Assembly: GCA_003218785.1 (NCBI GenBank)
Contig: QHOM01000179.1
Coordinates: forward strand, 1-12,095
From: Verrucomicrobiota bacterium
Lineage (GTDB): Bacteria; Verrucomicrobiota; Verrucomicrobiia; Chthoniobacterales; UBA10450
Length of the DNA: 12,095 bases
Direction of reading: 5' to 3'
The translations under genes and the position numbers were made by a program. The notes beneath the pieces are model-generated. The model was not told the origin of the DNA and made no database searches. It saw nothing but the letters and a program-made list of their open reading frames with translations. Each line of letters begins with the position of its first letter. The stretch's first letter is position 1. Positions 1 through 6,667 of this stretch are shown here, in pieces.

Positions 1-1374
1 TTGCCAATCATAACTGCTGGCAGGTTGTCGCCGCCCAGCCCGTCTTTTGCCATGGCGATCGGATCACCCGCGACATTGTTAATCACAAGCACACCCACAG
101 CGCCGACCGCGATCGCGTTGCGCACCTTTGTGCTGAACGTGCAAGTCCCGCGGTCGACTATCGCCAGCTTGCCTGAAGCGCCTGGATCGACGCTGGTGCA
201 AGCAGTGCTGTGCGTGTCGAAAAGATCATACGAGGCGGTGGGAAGGGCGGGAAAATCTCCGACAGCCGCACCGATCGTTGTCCCGCCGCTCGCCGGATAG
301 GTGAACGGTTGGCCGACGAAATGCTGGTTCGTGCTCGCACCGACGGTAATGACTTTGGGCGCCCGGCCGGGTGATTCCAGAGTACCAGCCCCGGGACCGC
401 TGTTGCCGGCGGCCACGGCAACAACGAGGCCAGCATCGACCGCATTGTCCAGACCGATTGAGAGGACGTCCCTACCGGCTGAGTTGGGCCGCAAGCCCCC
501 GAGTGAAAGGTTGAGCACATCCATGCCGTCGGCGATCGCGGCATCGACTGCGTTGAGGATGTCCTCGCTGCGGGCGTTGAGAACCTCGCCTGGGAAGACG
601 TTGTAGTTACCTAGGAACGCGCCCGGCGCGATCCCAGATATGTCATCGATGCTCACGCCATTCACCACCGCAGTCTTGCCAGTCACGCCCGCGGCATCCC
701 CAGCGGTGTGCGTCCCATGATCTTGGATCGCCTGGGCGTCAAGGCCCTGCTGTTTGGCCTTGTTGTAGAAGACTTTGGCAACAATGACTTTTGGCGAGAC
801 GTATTTGCAGTCTTGGTCTGGGTGGTGCGAAGTGCTATCCGCTGCGTCGCACTTGGGAAACCCGGCCGGGTAGCTGAAGCCTGTTGGATCGAAGAAGGGG
901 TGCGTCTCGTCGACCCCCGTGTCGATGTCTCCGATCTTGATGCCCGACCCGGCGACGGATCTGCCGCCTGCGGCGGTCCAGGCGCCCGTAGCGTTAATGA
1001 TCTTATAGCTCTCACTCAGGTTGGGATGGTAAAGGGCGTTGTACTGAACCTGTTGCACCATCGGCGCGCCTGCAATCGTCTCCAACGACGTCCCGGAAAT
1101 CGTTGCGTCCCGCCGCGAGTTGGGCGCGGTACGATTTCACGGTGTTGCTATTGAAATCGATTTTCTTGCCCGGAGCTGGTTTGGTGGCGGAATACGTGCT
1201 TAGCGGATCGCCCTTGAGTTGGACGACCACGCTTGATGTATCTTCTGTTGGGCCTTGAGCAAAGGAATCCGCGTTTGGGTTAGGTCGAGTCGTTGCCGAT
1301 CCGCCGACGCCAAAAGCAATAACGCTCAAGCCAATCGAAGAGAATATTAAGAATAGTGCGAGGTTTTTTTTCAT
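1..1374 (-). pseudogene. Secreted subtilisin-like S8 serine protease with I9 propeptide and PA domain; frameshifted and cut by the window edge
   Basis: Reading the minus strand from ATG 1374, an N-terminal signal segment (MKKNLALFLIFSSIGLSVIA) leads into an I9-type propeptide (VVVQLKGDPLSTYSA...YRAQLAAGRNDFR). The frame then fails. The continuing frame starts about 1095 (GTSLETIAGAPMVQQVQY) and runs open to the left edge. It carries the catalytic Asp motif (GDIDTG, Asp codon 921-923), catalytic His (DHGTHTAG, His codon 717-719) and oxyanion Asn region (AAGNSGPG, about 388-417). A PA domain insert follows (LAIVDRGTCTFSTKVRNA ... GVLVINN). The catalytic Ser lies beyond the window. Compared with the I9 family, about 25 residues seem missing between NDFR and GTSLET, with a net frame change near 1092-1098. 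The first frame alone would end at 1012. The product would be an exported broad-specificity protease. It could be a decayed gene, or intact with an assembly error. No Shine-Dalgarno is visible. Confidence 0.85.
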
Positions 1375-1400
1375 AGATTTGGATGATAGGGAAGTTCGCG

Positions 1401-1429
1401 ATCTTCAGTGGTGACAGCTTATCCGTCAA
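1401..1429 (-). promoter_or_regulatory. Possible sigma70-like promoter for the S8 protease (weak)
   Basis: On the minus strand, TTGACG (plus 1424-1429) matches a -35 box. It is followed after 17 nt by GAAGAT (plus 1401-1406), which matches only 3 of 6 positions of a -10 box. It lies about 30-55 nt upstream of the start at 1374. This is a pattern match only. The surrounding 1375-1589 stretch is relatively AT-rich and has no supportable gene. Confidence 0.22.
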
Positions 1430-1497
1430 CTCCTATTTTCTTATGAAAAAGTGGCCTGTTTTCAATGGAATCCGCCCGCTTACCGAAAGCGATTCGT

Positions 1498-1522
1498 AAA
1501 AGTAACAAGCTTGTAACCTTTT
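1498..1522 (-). terminator. Possible weak terminator behind the symporter gene
   Basis: A perfect 10-bp palindrome ACAAGCTTGT (1505-1514) is flanked by AAAAG (1498-1502) and CTTTT (1518-1522), giving an imperfect hairpin 70-90 nt past the symporter stop. In the minus direction it is followed only by a short T run, so termination strength is doubtful. A second small hairpin (CGCTT/AAGCG, about 1488-1502) lies next to it. Confidence 0.3.
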
Positions 1523-1589
1523 AGTTTTTTGTTTCCCCTGTTCGCCAGCCATCGGGTTCGCGGGTAGGATGGAGTTACGATTTTCGATC

Positions 1590-2936
1590 TTAGTCACCTT
1601 GGGCGGCTGCGTCGGCGAAGGCGACGTCACCAGATTTCAAATCCAATTCCCCTTCGCCCGCCGTCCCAAAAACGCGCGCGCGGCTTTCATCCAATTCTTT
1701 TTCCCAGCGCGCGACGACCACAGTCGCTAGACAATTGCCGATCACATTCACGCATGTGCGGCCCATATCCATCAATTCATCCACGCCGAAAATAATCGCC
1801 ACACCGATCGGTCCCAGTCCCGACGGCACAAACGAATTCAATGTCGCCAGCAAAATAACAAGTGATGCCCGCGGCACGCCAGCCACGCCCTTGGAAGTCA
1901 GCATCAACGTCAACATCATCGTGATCTGTTGGCCTAACGACATGTGCCATCCTATTGTCGTCTCAGCCGCTTGCGCGACGAAAACCGAGGCCACTGCCAG
2001 GTATAACGTCGATCCTGTGAGATTGAACGAATAGCCGGTCGGCATGACGAAGCCGACGATGCGCGGCGGCACGCCGAAACGCTCCATCGATTCCATCGCT
2101 TTCGGCAATGCCGATTCGCTGCTCGTGGTCGCGAATGCGAGCGCTGCAGGCTCGCGCACCGCCATGACAAATTGCCGCAACGGAATCCGCACGATCCAAA
2201 TCACCAGTCCAAAAATTAACAAGATGAAAATCACGAGAGCCAGATAAAGCGAGCCGATCAATTTGCCGAGATTCACCAACACGCCCGGACCCTGCGTGCC
2301 AATGGTGTGCGCCATCGCCGCGCCCACGCCGATCGGCGCAAACAGCATCACGTAATTCGTAAACTTGAACATGACCTGGGCGAGGCTCTCCATGGCCCGG
2401 ATGATTGGTTTTCCTTTTTCGCCAACTGCTGACACGGCGAGCGCGAAGAGCACGCTGAATGCGACGATCTGCAAAACATCGCCGCGCACCATTGCTTCGA
2501 TCACGCTCGAGGGAAACGCATGCACGATCGTTTCGACCAAAGTTTTCGGATGGCTTTGCTCGATGGTTTTAACGATGTCGATGTTCGTCGCCGCGAGCAC
2601 GACACCCGCGCCAGGCTTGATGAAATTCACCACCGCTAGTCCGATGAACAATGCCGCGGTCGTGACAATTTCGAAATAAATGAGCGCCTTGATTCCCATG
2701 CACCCGACTTTTTTCAACGCACCCGCGCCGGCGATTCCGACTACGATCGTCGAGAACACGAGTGGCGCGATGATGGATTTGATCAGGTTAATGAAAATGT
2801 CGCGCAAGAAATAAACCGCGTTTCCCCAATCGGGCCGCAGCCAGCCGATCAATCCGCCAATGATCAGCCCGATCATGATCTGCGTCGTGAGCGATGGCCG
2901 ATACCATGGCCGCACTGAAGAGACAGCTCGACTCAT
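1590..2936 (-). CDS. Dicarboxylate/amino acid:cation symporter (SDF/DAACS family)
   Basis: This is an inner-membrane secondary transporter that takes up an acidic amino acid or C4-dicarboxylate with Na+ or H+. From the ATG at 2936 it is 448 residues, normal for the family. Family landmarks are in order: a serine-rich HP1 tip (TTSSES, about 270-275), the unwound TM7 motif PTGYSFNLTGST (299-310) in the place of the NMDGT motif, an HP2 SKGVAGVP segment (348-355), and TM8 DMGRTCVNVIGN (390-401). TM8 retains the Arg of glutamate/aspartate carriers but has Asn where archaeal homologues have the second Asp, as in DctA-like members. An alternative GTG start at 2957 adds seven residues, but that codon lies inside the repeat at 2954-3018, so ATG 2936 is preferred. 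The substrate (glutamate, aspartate, succinate) cannot be decided from sequence. The gene is divergent from thrC. Confidence 0.93.
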   Translation of the reverse strand: MSRAVSSVRPWYRPSLTTQIMIGLIIGGLIGWLRPDWGNAVYFLRDIFINLIKSIIAPLVFSTIVVGIAGAGALKKVGCMGIKALIYFEIVTTAALFIGLAVVNFIKPGAGVVLAATNIDIVKTIEQSHPKTLVETIVHAFPSSVIEAMVRGDVLQIVAFSVLFALAVSAVGEKGKPIIRAMESLAQVMFKFTNYVMLFAPIGVGAAMAHTIGTQGPGVLVNLGKLIGSLYLALVIFILLIFGLVIWIVRIPLRQFVMAVREPAALAFATTSSESALPKAMESMERFGVPPRIVGFVMPTGYSFNLTGSTLYLAVASVFVAQAAETTIGWHMSLGQQITMMLTLMLTSKGVAGVPRASLVILLATLNSFVPSGLGPIGVAIIFGVDELMDMGRTCVNVIGNCLATVVVARWEKELDESRARVFGTAGEGELDLKSGDVAFADAAAQGD

Positions 2937-2953
2937 GGTTGCGGATGAATCGT

Positions 2954-3018
2954 CCACAGATTTCGCAGATTGTTGCAGATTAAGAAATCAAGAAACAGCA
3001 AATCTGCGTAATCTGCGG
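2954..3018. repeat. 9-nt-period CGCAGATT tandem and inverted repeat
   Basis: Three tandem units of about 9 nt (CACAGATTT, CGCAGATTG, TTGCAGATT; 2956-2981) are followed by the inverted pair AATCTGCGTAATCTGCGG (3001-3018). The arms 2954-2971 and 3001-3018 are complementary at 16 of 18 positions and would form a long stem with a loop of about 29 nt. The element fills the divergent gap between the symporter and thrC, just before the thrC start. I recall similar short-period repeats in Verrucomicrobiota genomes, but that is memory, not a search. Confidence 0.75.
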
Positions 3019-3033
3019 ACAATACTTCTTTCG

Positions 3034-4200
3034 ATGTTTGTAACCCACCTCGAATGCAGCGCGTGTCACCTCCGGCACGATTCGTCGCGTCTGCAGAATC
3101 TCTGCACCTCTTGCCACAAACCGCTTTTTGCGATTTACGATCTTGCTGCGGCAGGTCGAAGACTTAGGCGCGAGACTCTGGCCCCACGAGAGAAATCATT
3201 ATGGCGTTATCGCGAAGTGTTGCCCCTGCCCGATGGTGTTGAGCCGGTTTCGCTTGGCGAGGGCGGGACACCGCTGCTTAGGGCCGCAAGATTCGGTAGC
3301 GCAGTTGGCCTATCGGAGCTCTGGATCAAGGATGAATCACAGAACCCGACGCAGAGTTTCAAGGCGCGAGGGATGAGTGTTGCGGTATCGATGGCGAAAT
3401 ATCTGGGCGCGACCAAGCTCGCGGTCCCGAGCGCGGGCAACGCCGGGGGATCGCTGGCGGCCTACGCCGCCCGGGCCGGTCTCGAGGCGCACGTTTTCAT
3501 GCCGCGCGACACCCCTCGCGCGAACATTATCGAGTGTCGCGAGGTCGGCGCGCAAGTCACTCTCATCGACGGTCTCATCACCGATTGCGGCGCTGAGATC
3601 GCCCGGCGTGCAGCAGCCGAAGGCTGGTTCGACATGTCCACGCTAAAAGAGCCGTATCGCGTCGAGGGTAAGAAGACACTCGGATACGAATTGGCCGAGC
3701 AGTTCCATTGGCAATTGCCCGACGTAATTCTTTATCCCACGGGCGGCGGCACCGGCCTCATCGCAATGTGGAAAGCGTTCGACGAGATGGAAGAGCTCGG
3801 CTGGATCGGCCACAAGCGGCCGCGGATGTTCTCGGTTCAAGCGACCGGCTGCGCGCCAATCGTTCGCGCGTTCGAGGCTGGCGAAAAAACGGCAGCCGAA
3901 TTTCCAGACGCACACACATGCGCCTCCGGTCTGCGCGTTCCTAAAGCGATCGGCGATTTCCTCGTCTTGAACATTCTTCGGGAATCTAGCGGCGGCGCCG
4001 TCGCGGTCGATGACGACAAAATGATCCGCGTCACTCGCGAAGTGGGATCGAGCGAAGGTCTCTTCGTCGCTCCCGAAGGTGCCGCCTGTTTCGTAGCTTT
4101 GAAGTCGCTCTGTTCTGCTGGCAAAATTACTTCCGCGGAACGCGTCGTGATTTTCAATACCGGCTCAGGAATCAAATACCTCGATTGCTACGAGACGTAG
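3034..4200 (+). CDS. thrC: Threonine synthase, PLP-dependent
   Basis: The enzyme converts O-phospho-L-homoserine to L-threonine with PLP in the cytosol, the last step of threonine synthesis. From ATG 3034 it has 388 residues. An N-terminal zinc-ribbon-like segment holds CxxC pairs C8/C11 and C24/C27, seen in one class of threonine synthases. The PLP lysine is K110 in the QNPTQSFKARGMS motif. PSAGNAGGS (132-140) is the substrate/PLP asparagine loop, PTGGGTG (235-241) the phosphate-binding loop, and NTGSGIKYLD is the C-terminal signature. The frame is open back to 2860, but that upstream part overlaps the symporter N-terminus and the repeat and has no family resemblance, so the internal ATG before the zinc ribbon is chosen. 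No clear ribosome-binding site. Other fold-type II enzymes (threonine dehydratase, cysteate synthase) are less likely given the zinc ribbon and overall layout. Confidence 0.92.
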   Translation: MFVTHLECSACHLRHDSSRLQNLCTSCHKPLFAIYDLAAAGRRLRRETLAPREKSLWRYREVLPLPDGVEPVSLGEGGTPLLRAARFGSAVGLSELWIKDESQNPTQSFKARGMSVAVSMAKYLGATKLAVPSAGNAGGSLAAYAARAGLEAHVFMPRDTPRANIIECREVGAQVTLIDGLITDCGAEIARRAAAEGWFDMSTLKEPYRVEGKKTLGYELAEQFHWQLPDVILYPTGGGTGLIAMWKAFDEMEELGWIGHKRPRMFSVQATGCAPIVRAFEAGEKTAAEFPDAHTCASGLRVPKAIGDFLVLNILRESSGGAVAVDDDKMIRVTREVGSSEGLFVAPEGAACFVALKSLCSAGKITSAERVVIFNTGSGIKYLDCYET

Positions 4201-4206
4201 AAAGCA

Positions 4207-4233
4207 ACCGCGGATGACGCGGATGAAGACAGA
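4207..4233. repeat. Short CGCGGAT tandem repeat, second copy of the 9-nt-period family
   Basis: CCGCGGATGACGCGGATGAA (from 4208) shows two 9-nt-spaced CGCGGAT units and then a diverged AGACAGAT unit. It lies in the 63-bp gap between the convergent thrC and arsenate reductase genes. The unit and spacing resemble the CGCAGATT repeat on the other side of thrC. No long inverted partner is present, so a terminator role is not supported. Confidence 0.5.
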
Positions 4234-4263
4234 TCGAAGGGTGTAATTCGCTTGAGCTCGATC

Positions 4264-4728
4264 TTACCGGTGCGGAATCGAATCGGTTGCGCCCGCCTCG
4301 ACCGCGCACATTTCGTCGCACCAGATTTCAATGCGCGCGCGAATCTGGTCGCGGATTTTGCGTGTGCTGGCGAGGCGCTCTCTGCGTGTACCGCTGAGCG
4401 CGGCCGGATCTGGAAAGCTCCAGTGCAATCGCCTGGTCACCCCGGGGAAGATCGGGCAGCGTTCGGCGCTACTTCCGTCACATACTGTGATTACGTAACC
4501 GAACAGCTCGCCGGATTTGAAAACGTCGAATACGGATTGAGTTTGATTTTTCGAAATATCAATCCCGATCTCGCGCAGCGCTTCGACCGCCAACGGGTTG
4601 AGCCTCCCCGGTTCAAGCCCGGCGCTGTGCGCCTCGAAATAATCGCCGCAAATCTCGTTAAGAAACGCTTCCGCCATTTGGCTGCGGGCGCTGTTATGGA
4701 CACAGATGAATAAGACCTTTTGTTTCAT
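4264..4728 (-). CDS. arsC: Arsenate reductase (thioredoxin-coupled, low-molecular-weight phosphatase fold)
   Basis: It reduces arsenate to arsenite in the cytosol using a three-cysteine relay. The 154-residue product begins MKQKVLFICVHNSARS with the CX5R phosphate-loop (C9, R15). The redox pair is visible at C83 and C91 (VCDGSSAERCPIFPG). The general-acid Asp is D107 in SFPDPA. ATG 4728 is chosen because the family starts immediately before the P-loop; the frame extends to 4791 without similarity. The spacing C83-C91 is one residue longer than in the Staphylococcus aureus enzyme. A plain tyrosine phosphatase is the alternative, but the C83/C91 pair and CPIFPG context favour arsenate reductase. 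No arsR, arsB or acr3 gene is in the window, so the gene stands alone here. It converges on thrC. Confidence 0.88.
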   Translation of the reverse strand: MKQKVLFICVHNSARSQMAEAFLNEICGDYFEAHSAGLEPGRLNPLAVEALREIGIDISKNQTQSVFDVFKSGELFGYVITVCDGSSAERCPIFPGVTRRLHWSFPDPAALSGTRRERLASTRKIRDQIRARIEIWCDEMCAVEAGATDSIPHR

Positions 4729-4832
4729 GATGGGTGATCGATCATGCCATGAGACAAACAGAACAACAGTCTTTTCGAAACGCAGCGGCACCCAGCGGGG
4801 GTAGTATTGGTTAATTGGCGGTTGAAGGGCAA

Positions 4833-4893
4833 CAAGGAAGGACGGCTTCCTAGCCGTCGAGGGACCCAGCGGCTGGGAAGCCGCCGCTCCTTG
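4833..4893. repeat. Twin-hairpin dispersed repeat (GGCTTCC/AGCCG type)
   Basis: This 61-bp element is bounded by CAAGGA (4833-4838) and TCCTTG (4888-4893). Inside are two perfect small hairpins: GACGGCT-tcct-AGCCGTC (4841-4858) and GCGGCT-ggga-AGCCGC (4869-4884), joined by gagggacccagcg-like spacer. The halves are also approximate inverted copies of one another, so either two hairpins or one long cruciform can form. It lies between arsC and the CHAD gene. I regard it as a genome-dispersed REP-like element rather than a gene-specific terminator, though it could stop transcription from CHAD. Confidence 0.75.
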
Positions 4894-4919
4894 AAGTTTG
4901 TCTCTTCAGCCTGTTCTCC

Positions 4920-5727
4920 TCAGACTTTCCGTTTGCCCACAAAGATGGAGATACGCTTGGCGAATGCCTTGGACGGCTCCGCGTAAAAGCGTCGCCCGAG
5001 TTCGAGCGCGTCGCGACACAATCGTTTGCCGCATTTCCGGATGAGCTTCTGCAATTGCACCAGTTCATCGCGCAGCGCCTCATCGCCGCGCTCCTTTGCC
5101 AGGCGCGCCAGAAGAAAATCGAAATCGTGTTCCCGACCCAGCAATTCGCCTAAAACCTCCGCATCGGCGGCAATCTTTTCCAGAACCACGCGGTTAAGCG
5201 GTTGTAAAATGCGCAACTGATACCAGAGGTCTTTCACGCGCTTGCGCCAGGCATGAAAATTTTCCGGCTGCGGCTTCTTGATCGTTTTCACAAGTCCGCG
5301 CTGGCCGCGTTTGTACGTCTTTCCGACCGTGCCGCAGATTTGCTTCCAGGTTATGCCGGCCAGCGGCCATTTTGAAAGCCGTTCTCCGACGCGTTCCAGC
5401 TTGGGAATCGCTTGTTTTTGCCAACCGGCAAAGGCAGCAGAAAAACTTTCCCGCTCCAGCGACAACAGTTCTTCGATGCGCGGAAAGTGGTTTTCGCCCG
5501 CACCCTTTGCTGTTTCGTCGCGCAATTGAATCAACGTCTGCAGTCGCACTTGGGCATCGCGCAAATCGGAGACGAGCCGCCCGGTTTCGCGCACGCAGCG
5601 ATCCTTGCGTGCATGCCGATTTTTCCCAACTTCGCCCACGGTAAGGCAGAGCAGACTGGACTTGTTCGCGAAAAACTCTCGTCAGCCCGTCCGGCAACGG
5701 CTCGCGCAATTTCAAACGGAAGCCCAT
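4920..5727 (-). CDS. CHAD domain protein, apparently frameshifted near its N-terminus
   Basis: CHAD domains are histidine-rich helical bundles associated with polyphosphate granules and often paired with CYTH triphosphatase domains. The expected start MGFRLKLREPLPDGLTRVFR is at ATG 5727, 9 nt after the CYTH stop, but this frame diverges from the family after about 30 residues. The remaining domain continues in another frame, open from GTG 5639 to 4920 (239 residues). It holds RLVSDLRDAQVRLQTL, the second conserved CHAD motif FHAWRKRVKDLWYQL (from residue 128 of that frame) and LGELLGREHDFDFL (163-176). The first HxxRK-type helix seems missing: only RHARKDR remains before RCVRETGRL, so roughly 35-45 residues may be lost together with the frame change between about 5590 and 5645. 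Whether a shortened protein is made from 5639 is unknown. The family call is secure; intactness is not. Confidence 0.82.
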
Positions 5728-5736
5728 ATTGTCTGC

Positions 5737-6210
5737 TTATTCGTTGGCCAATCTCACGTTGCTATAACGTTTTTCGCCCGTCACCTCCCGCCCAAACCAG
5801 GGAGGGGGCTGGAATTTTCGGCACGTTGCACGGTCCGGGAATTCCACTTCCGCCACCACCAGGCCGGAATGTCTGCCGCGATAAATATCAATCTCGATCA
5901 GCAGATCTTTCCAGGGAATTTCGTAGCGCAACTTGCTCAATCTTCTGCCAGCCGTCGCTGGCCAAAGCGCGGCGAATTGTTTTGGGCTGAGCTTGATCTC
6001 GCGCTCTTCCCGGTGTGCGCCGCGGCCCACCTTGAAAGTCAGCGATGCGGTTTTTCCTTTCTTGCGCAGGCGAACCTGCCTTCCTGCGGGGTCTGTTGCC
6101 AGATAACCTTGTGCGATGATATACCGTCGCAAACGGTTTAGTTTCTCAGGCAGCCGCTTAAGCAAAAACTTGCGTTCGATTTCCCGATTGTTTGGAATTC
6201 CCGTCTTCAC
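5737..6210 (-). CDS. CYTH domain protein (triphosphate tunnel metalloenzyme)
   Basis: CYTH enzymes bind triphosphate-containing substrates in an eight-stranded beta tunnel. Bacterial members are usually inorganic triphosphatases (YgiF-like), adenylate cyclases (class IV) or thiamine triphosphatases. The 157-residue product has the signature ExExK motif at residues 10-14 (EIERK) followed by FLL. Charged strand patterns follow: RQVRLRKKG, SLTFKVG, EEREIKL, LIEIDIYRG and VVAEVEFPD. The start is GTG 6210; an in-frame TAG seven codons upstream excludes a longer protein, and no ATG precedes the motif. It is the first gene of a two-gene unit with CHAD (9 nt apart), the separate-gene equivalent of fused YgiF proteins, which favours inorganic tri/polyphosphate as substrate. 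The exact reaction is inferred, not shown. Confidence 0.88.
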   Translation of the reverse strand: MKTGIPNNREIERKFLLKRLPEKLNRLRRYIIAQGYLATDPAGRQVRLRKKGKTASLTFKVGRGAHREEREIKLSPKQFAALWPATAGRRLSKLRYEIPWKDLLIEIDIYRGRHSGLVVAEVEFPDRATCRKFQPPPWFGREVTGEKRYSNVRLANE

Positions 6211-6279
6211 TCGCGCAAGATTAGGATGCTAATGGCGATATATCTCGCGGTCGAGATTTTCGCGTTGCGGAAGAAATAA

Positions 6280-6363
6280 TTGTAGCCGGGCTCGCCGACC
6301 CCGGTTCCGCCGTTGGATCCTAAAACCCGGCCGGCATCACCCCGAAAGCGTTCGGGGCTACAA
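6280..6363. repeat. Twin-hairpin dispersed repeat with TTGTAGCC/GGCTACAA ends
   Basis: This 84-bp element has perfect 8-bp terminal inverted repeats, TTGTAGCC (6280-6287) and GGCTACAA (6356-6363). Within it are a hairpin CCGGG...CCCGG (6286-6304) and a perfect 7-bp stem CCCCGAA-agcg-TTCGGGG (6340-6357). It lies in the gap between the small membrane protein gene and the CYTH gene, both on the minus strand. It encodes nothing and is too short for an insertion sequence. It resembles a REP/MITE-like element and is distinct in sequence from the 4833-4893 element. It may double as a terminator. Confidence 0.72.
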
Positions 6364-6392
6364 CACGCGCCACTGCTTCGGTGAAGCGCCGC

Positions 6393-6620
6393 TCAACTCC
6401 CAGTGCGCTGAAGAAATTCGTTCAGCGCATCGGCGGCAGCGAAGATCGGCCAGGCCGAAATCGCAACGATGATGGCAAAAAGCAACGCTTCGATGGCAAA
6501 TTCCCAACTCTTTTCGCTCGCGAAATAACTTCGGGTTAATCCGCGGAATGACCTCAGAACCAGTGATCGCCGGAATGGCGTTCGTTTGATCACCGTTCGT
6601 TTCACTGTAATCACGCTCAT
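6393..6620 (-). CDS. Small single-pass membrane protein of unknown function
   Basis: From ATG 6620 the product is 75 residues. A basic N-terminal half (VKRTVIKRTPFRRSLVLRSFR) is followed by SYFASEKSWEF. One hydrophobic helix spans about residues 40-63 (FAIEALLFAIIVAISAWPIF) and a short polar tail ends in RTGS. The positive-inside rule predicts a cytoplasmic N-terminus. The frame is open upstream to 6752, but that part is Arg/Pro-rich and overlaps the opposite-strand remnant, so the internal ATG is preferred. I recall similar short proteins in Verrucomicrobiota, without a known function. It could be a membrane anchor or regulator. There is no partner gene in an operon with it: a structured repeat lies downstream. 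Confidence 0.55.
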   Translation of the reverse strand: MSVITVKRTVIKRTPFRRSLVLRSFRGLTRSYFASEKSWEFAIEALLFAIIVAISAWPIFAAADALNEFLQRTGS

Positions 6621-6667
6621 AGTTGAGCGTTCGATAAACCGGGGAGCGCGCCGCGTCAGGTTACGAA

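Noticed and set aside
1433..1630. 65-residue minus-strand open frame after the symporter
   Set aside because: It overlaps the end of the symporter gene in another frame, has low complexity and no start context.
2860..3033. N-terminal 58-residue extension of threonine synthase
   Set aside because: It overlaps the symporter N-terminus and is largely translated repeat; the family starts just before the zinc-ribbon cysteines.
4252..4713. 153-residue plus-strand open frame
   Set aside because: It is the antisense of the arsenate reductase gene, whose CX5R motif and redox cysteines are clear on the minus strand.
5412..6141. Two long plus-strand open frames (192 and 178 residues)
   Set aside because: They are antisense to the CYTH and CHAD genes and show no protein-family features.
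4833..6363. CRISPR array or insertion sequence formed by the repeats
   Set aside because: The repeats are two single, unrelated hairpin elements without regular spacers, and no transposase or cas gene is present.
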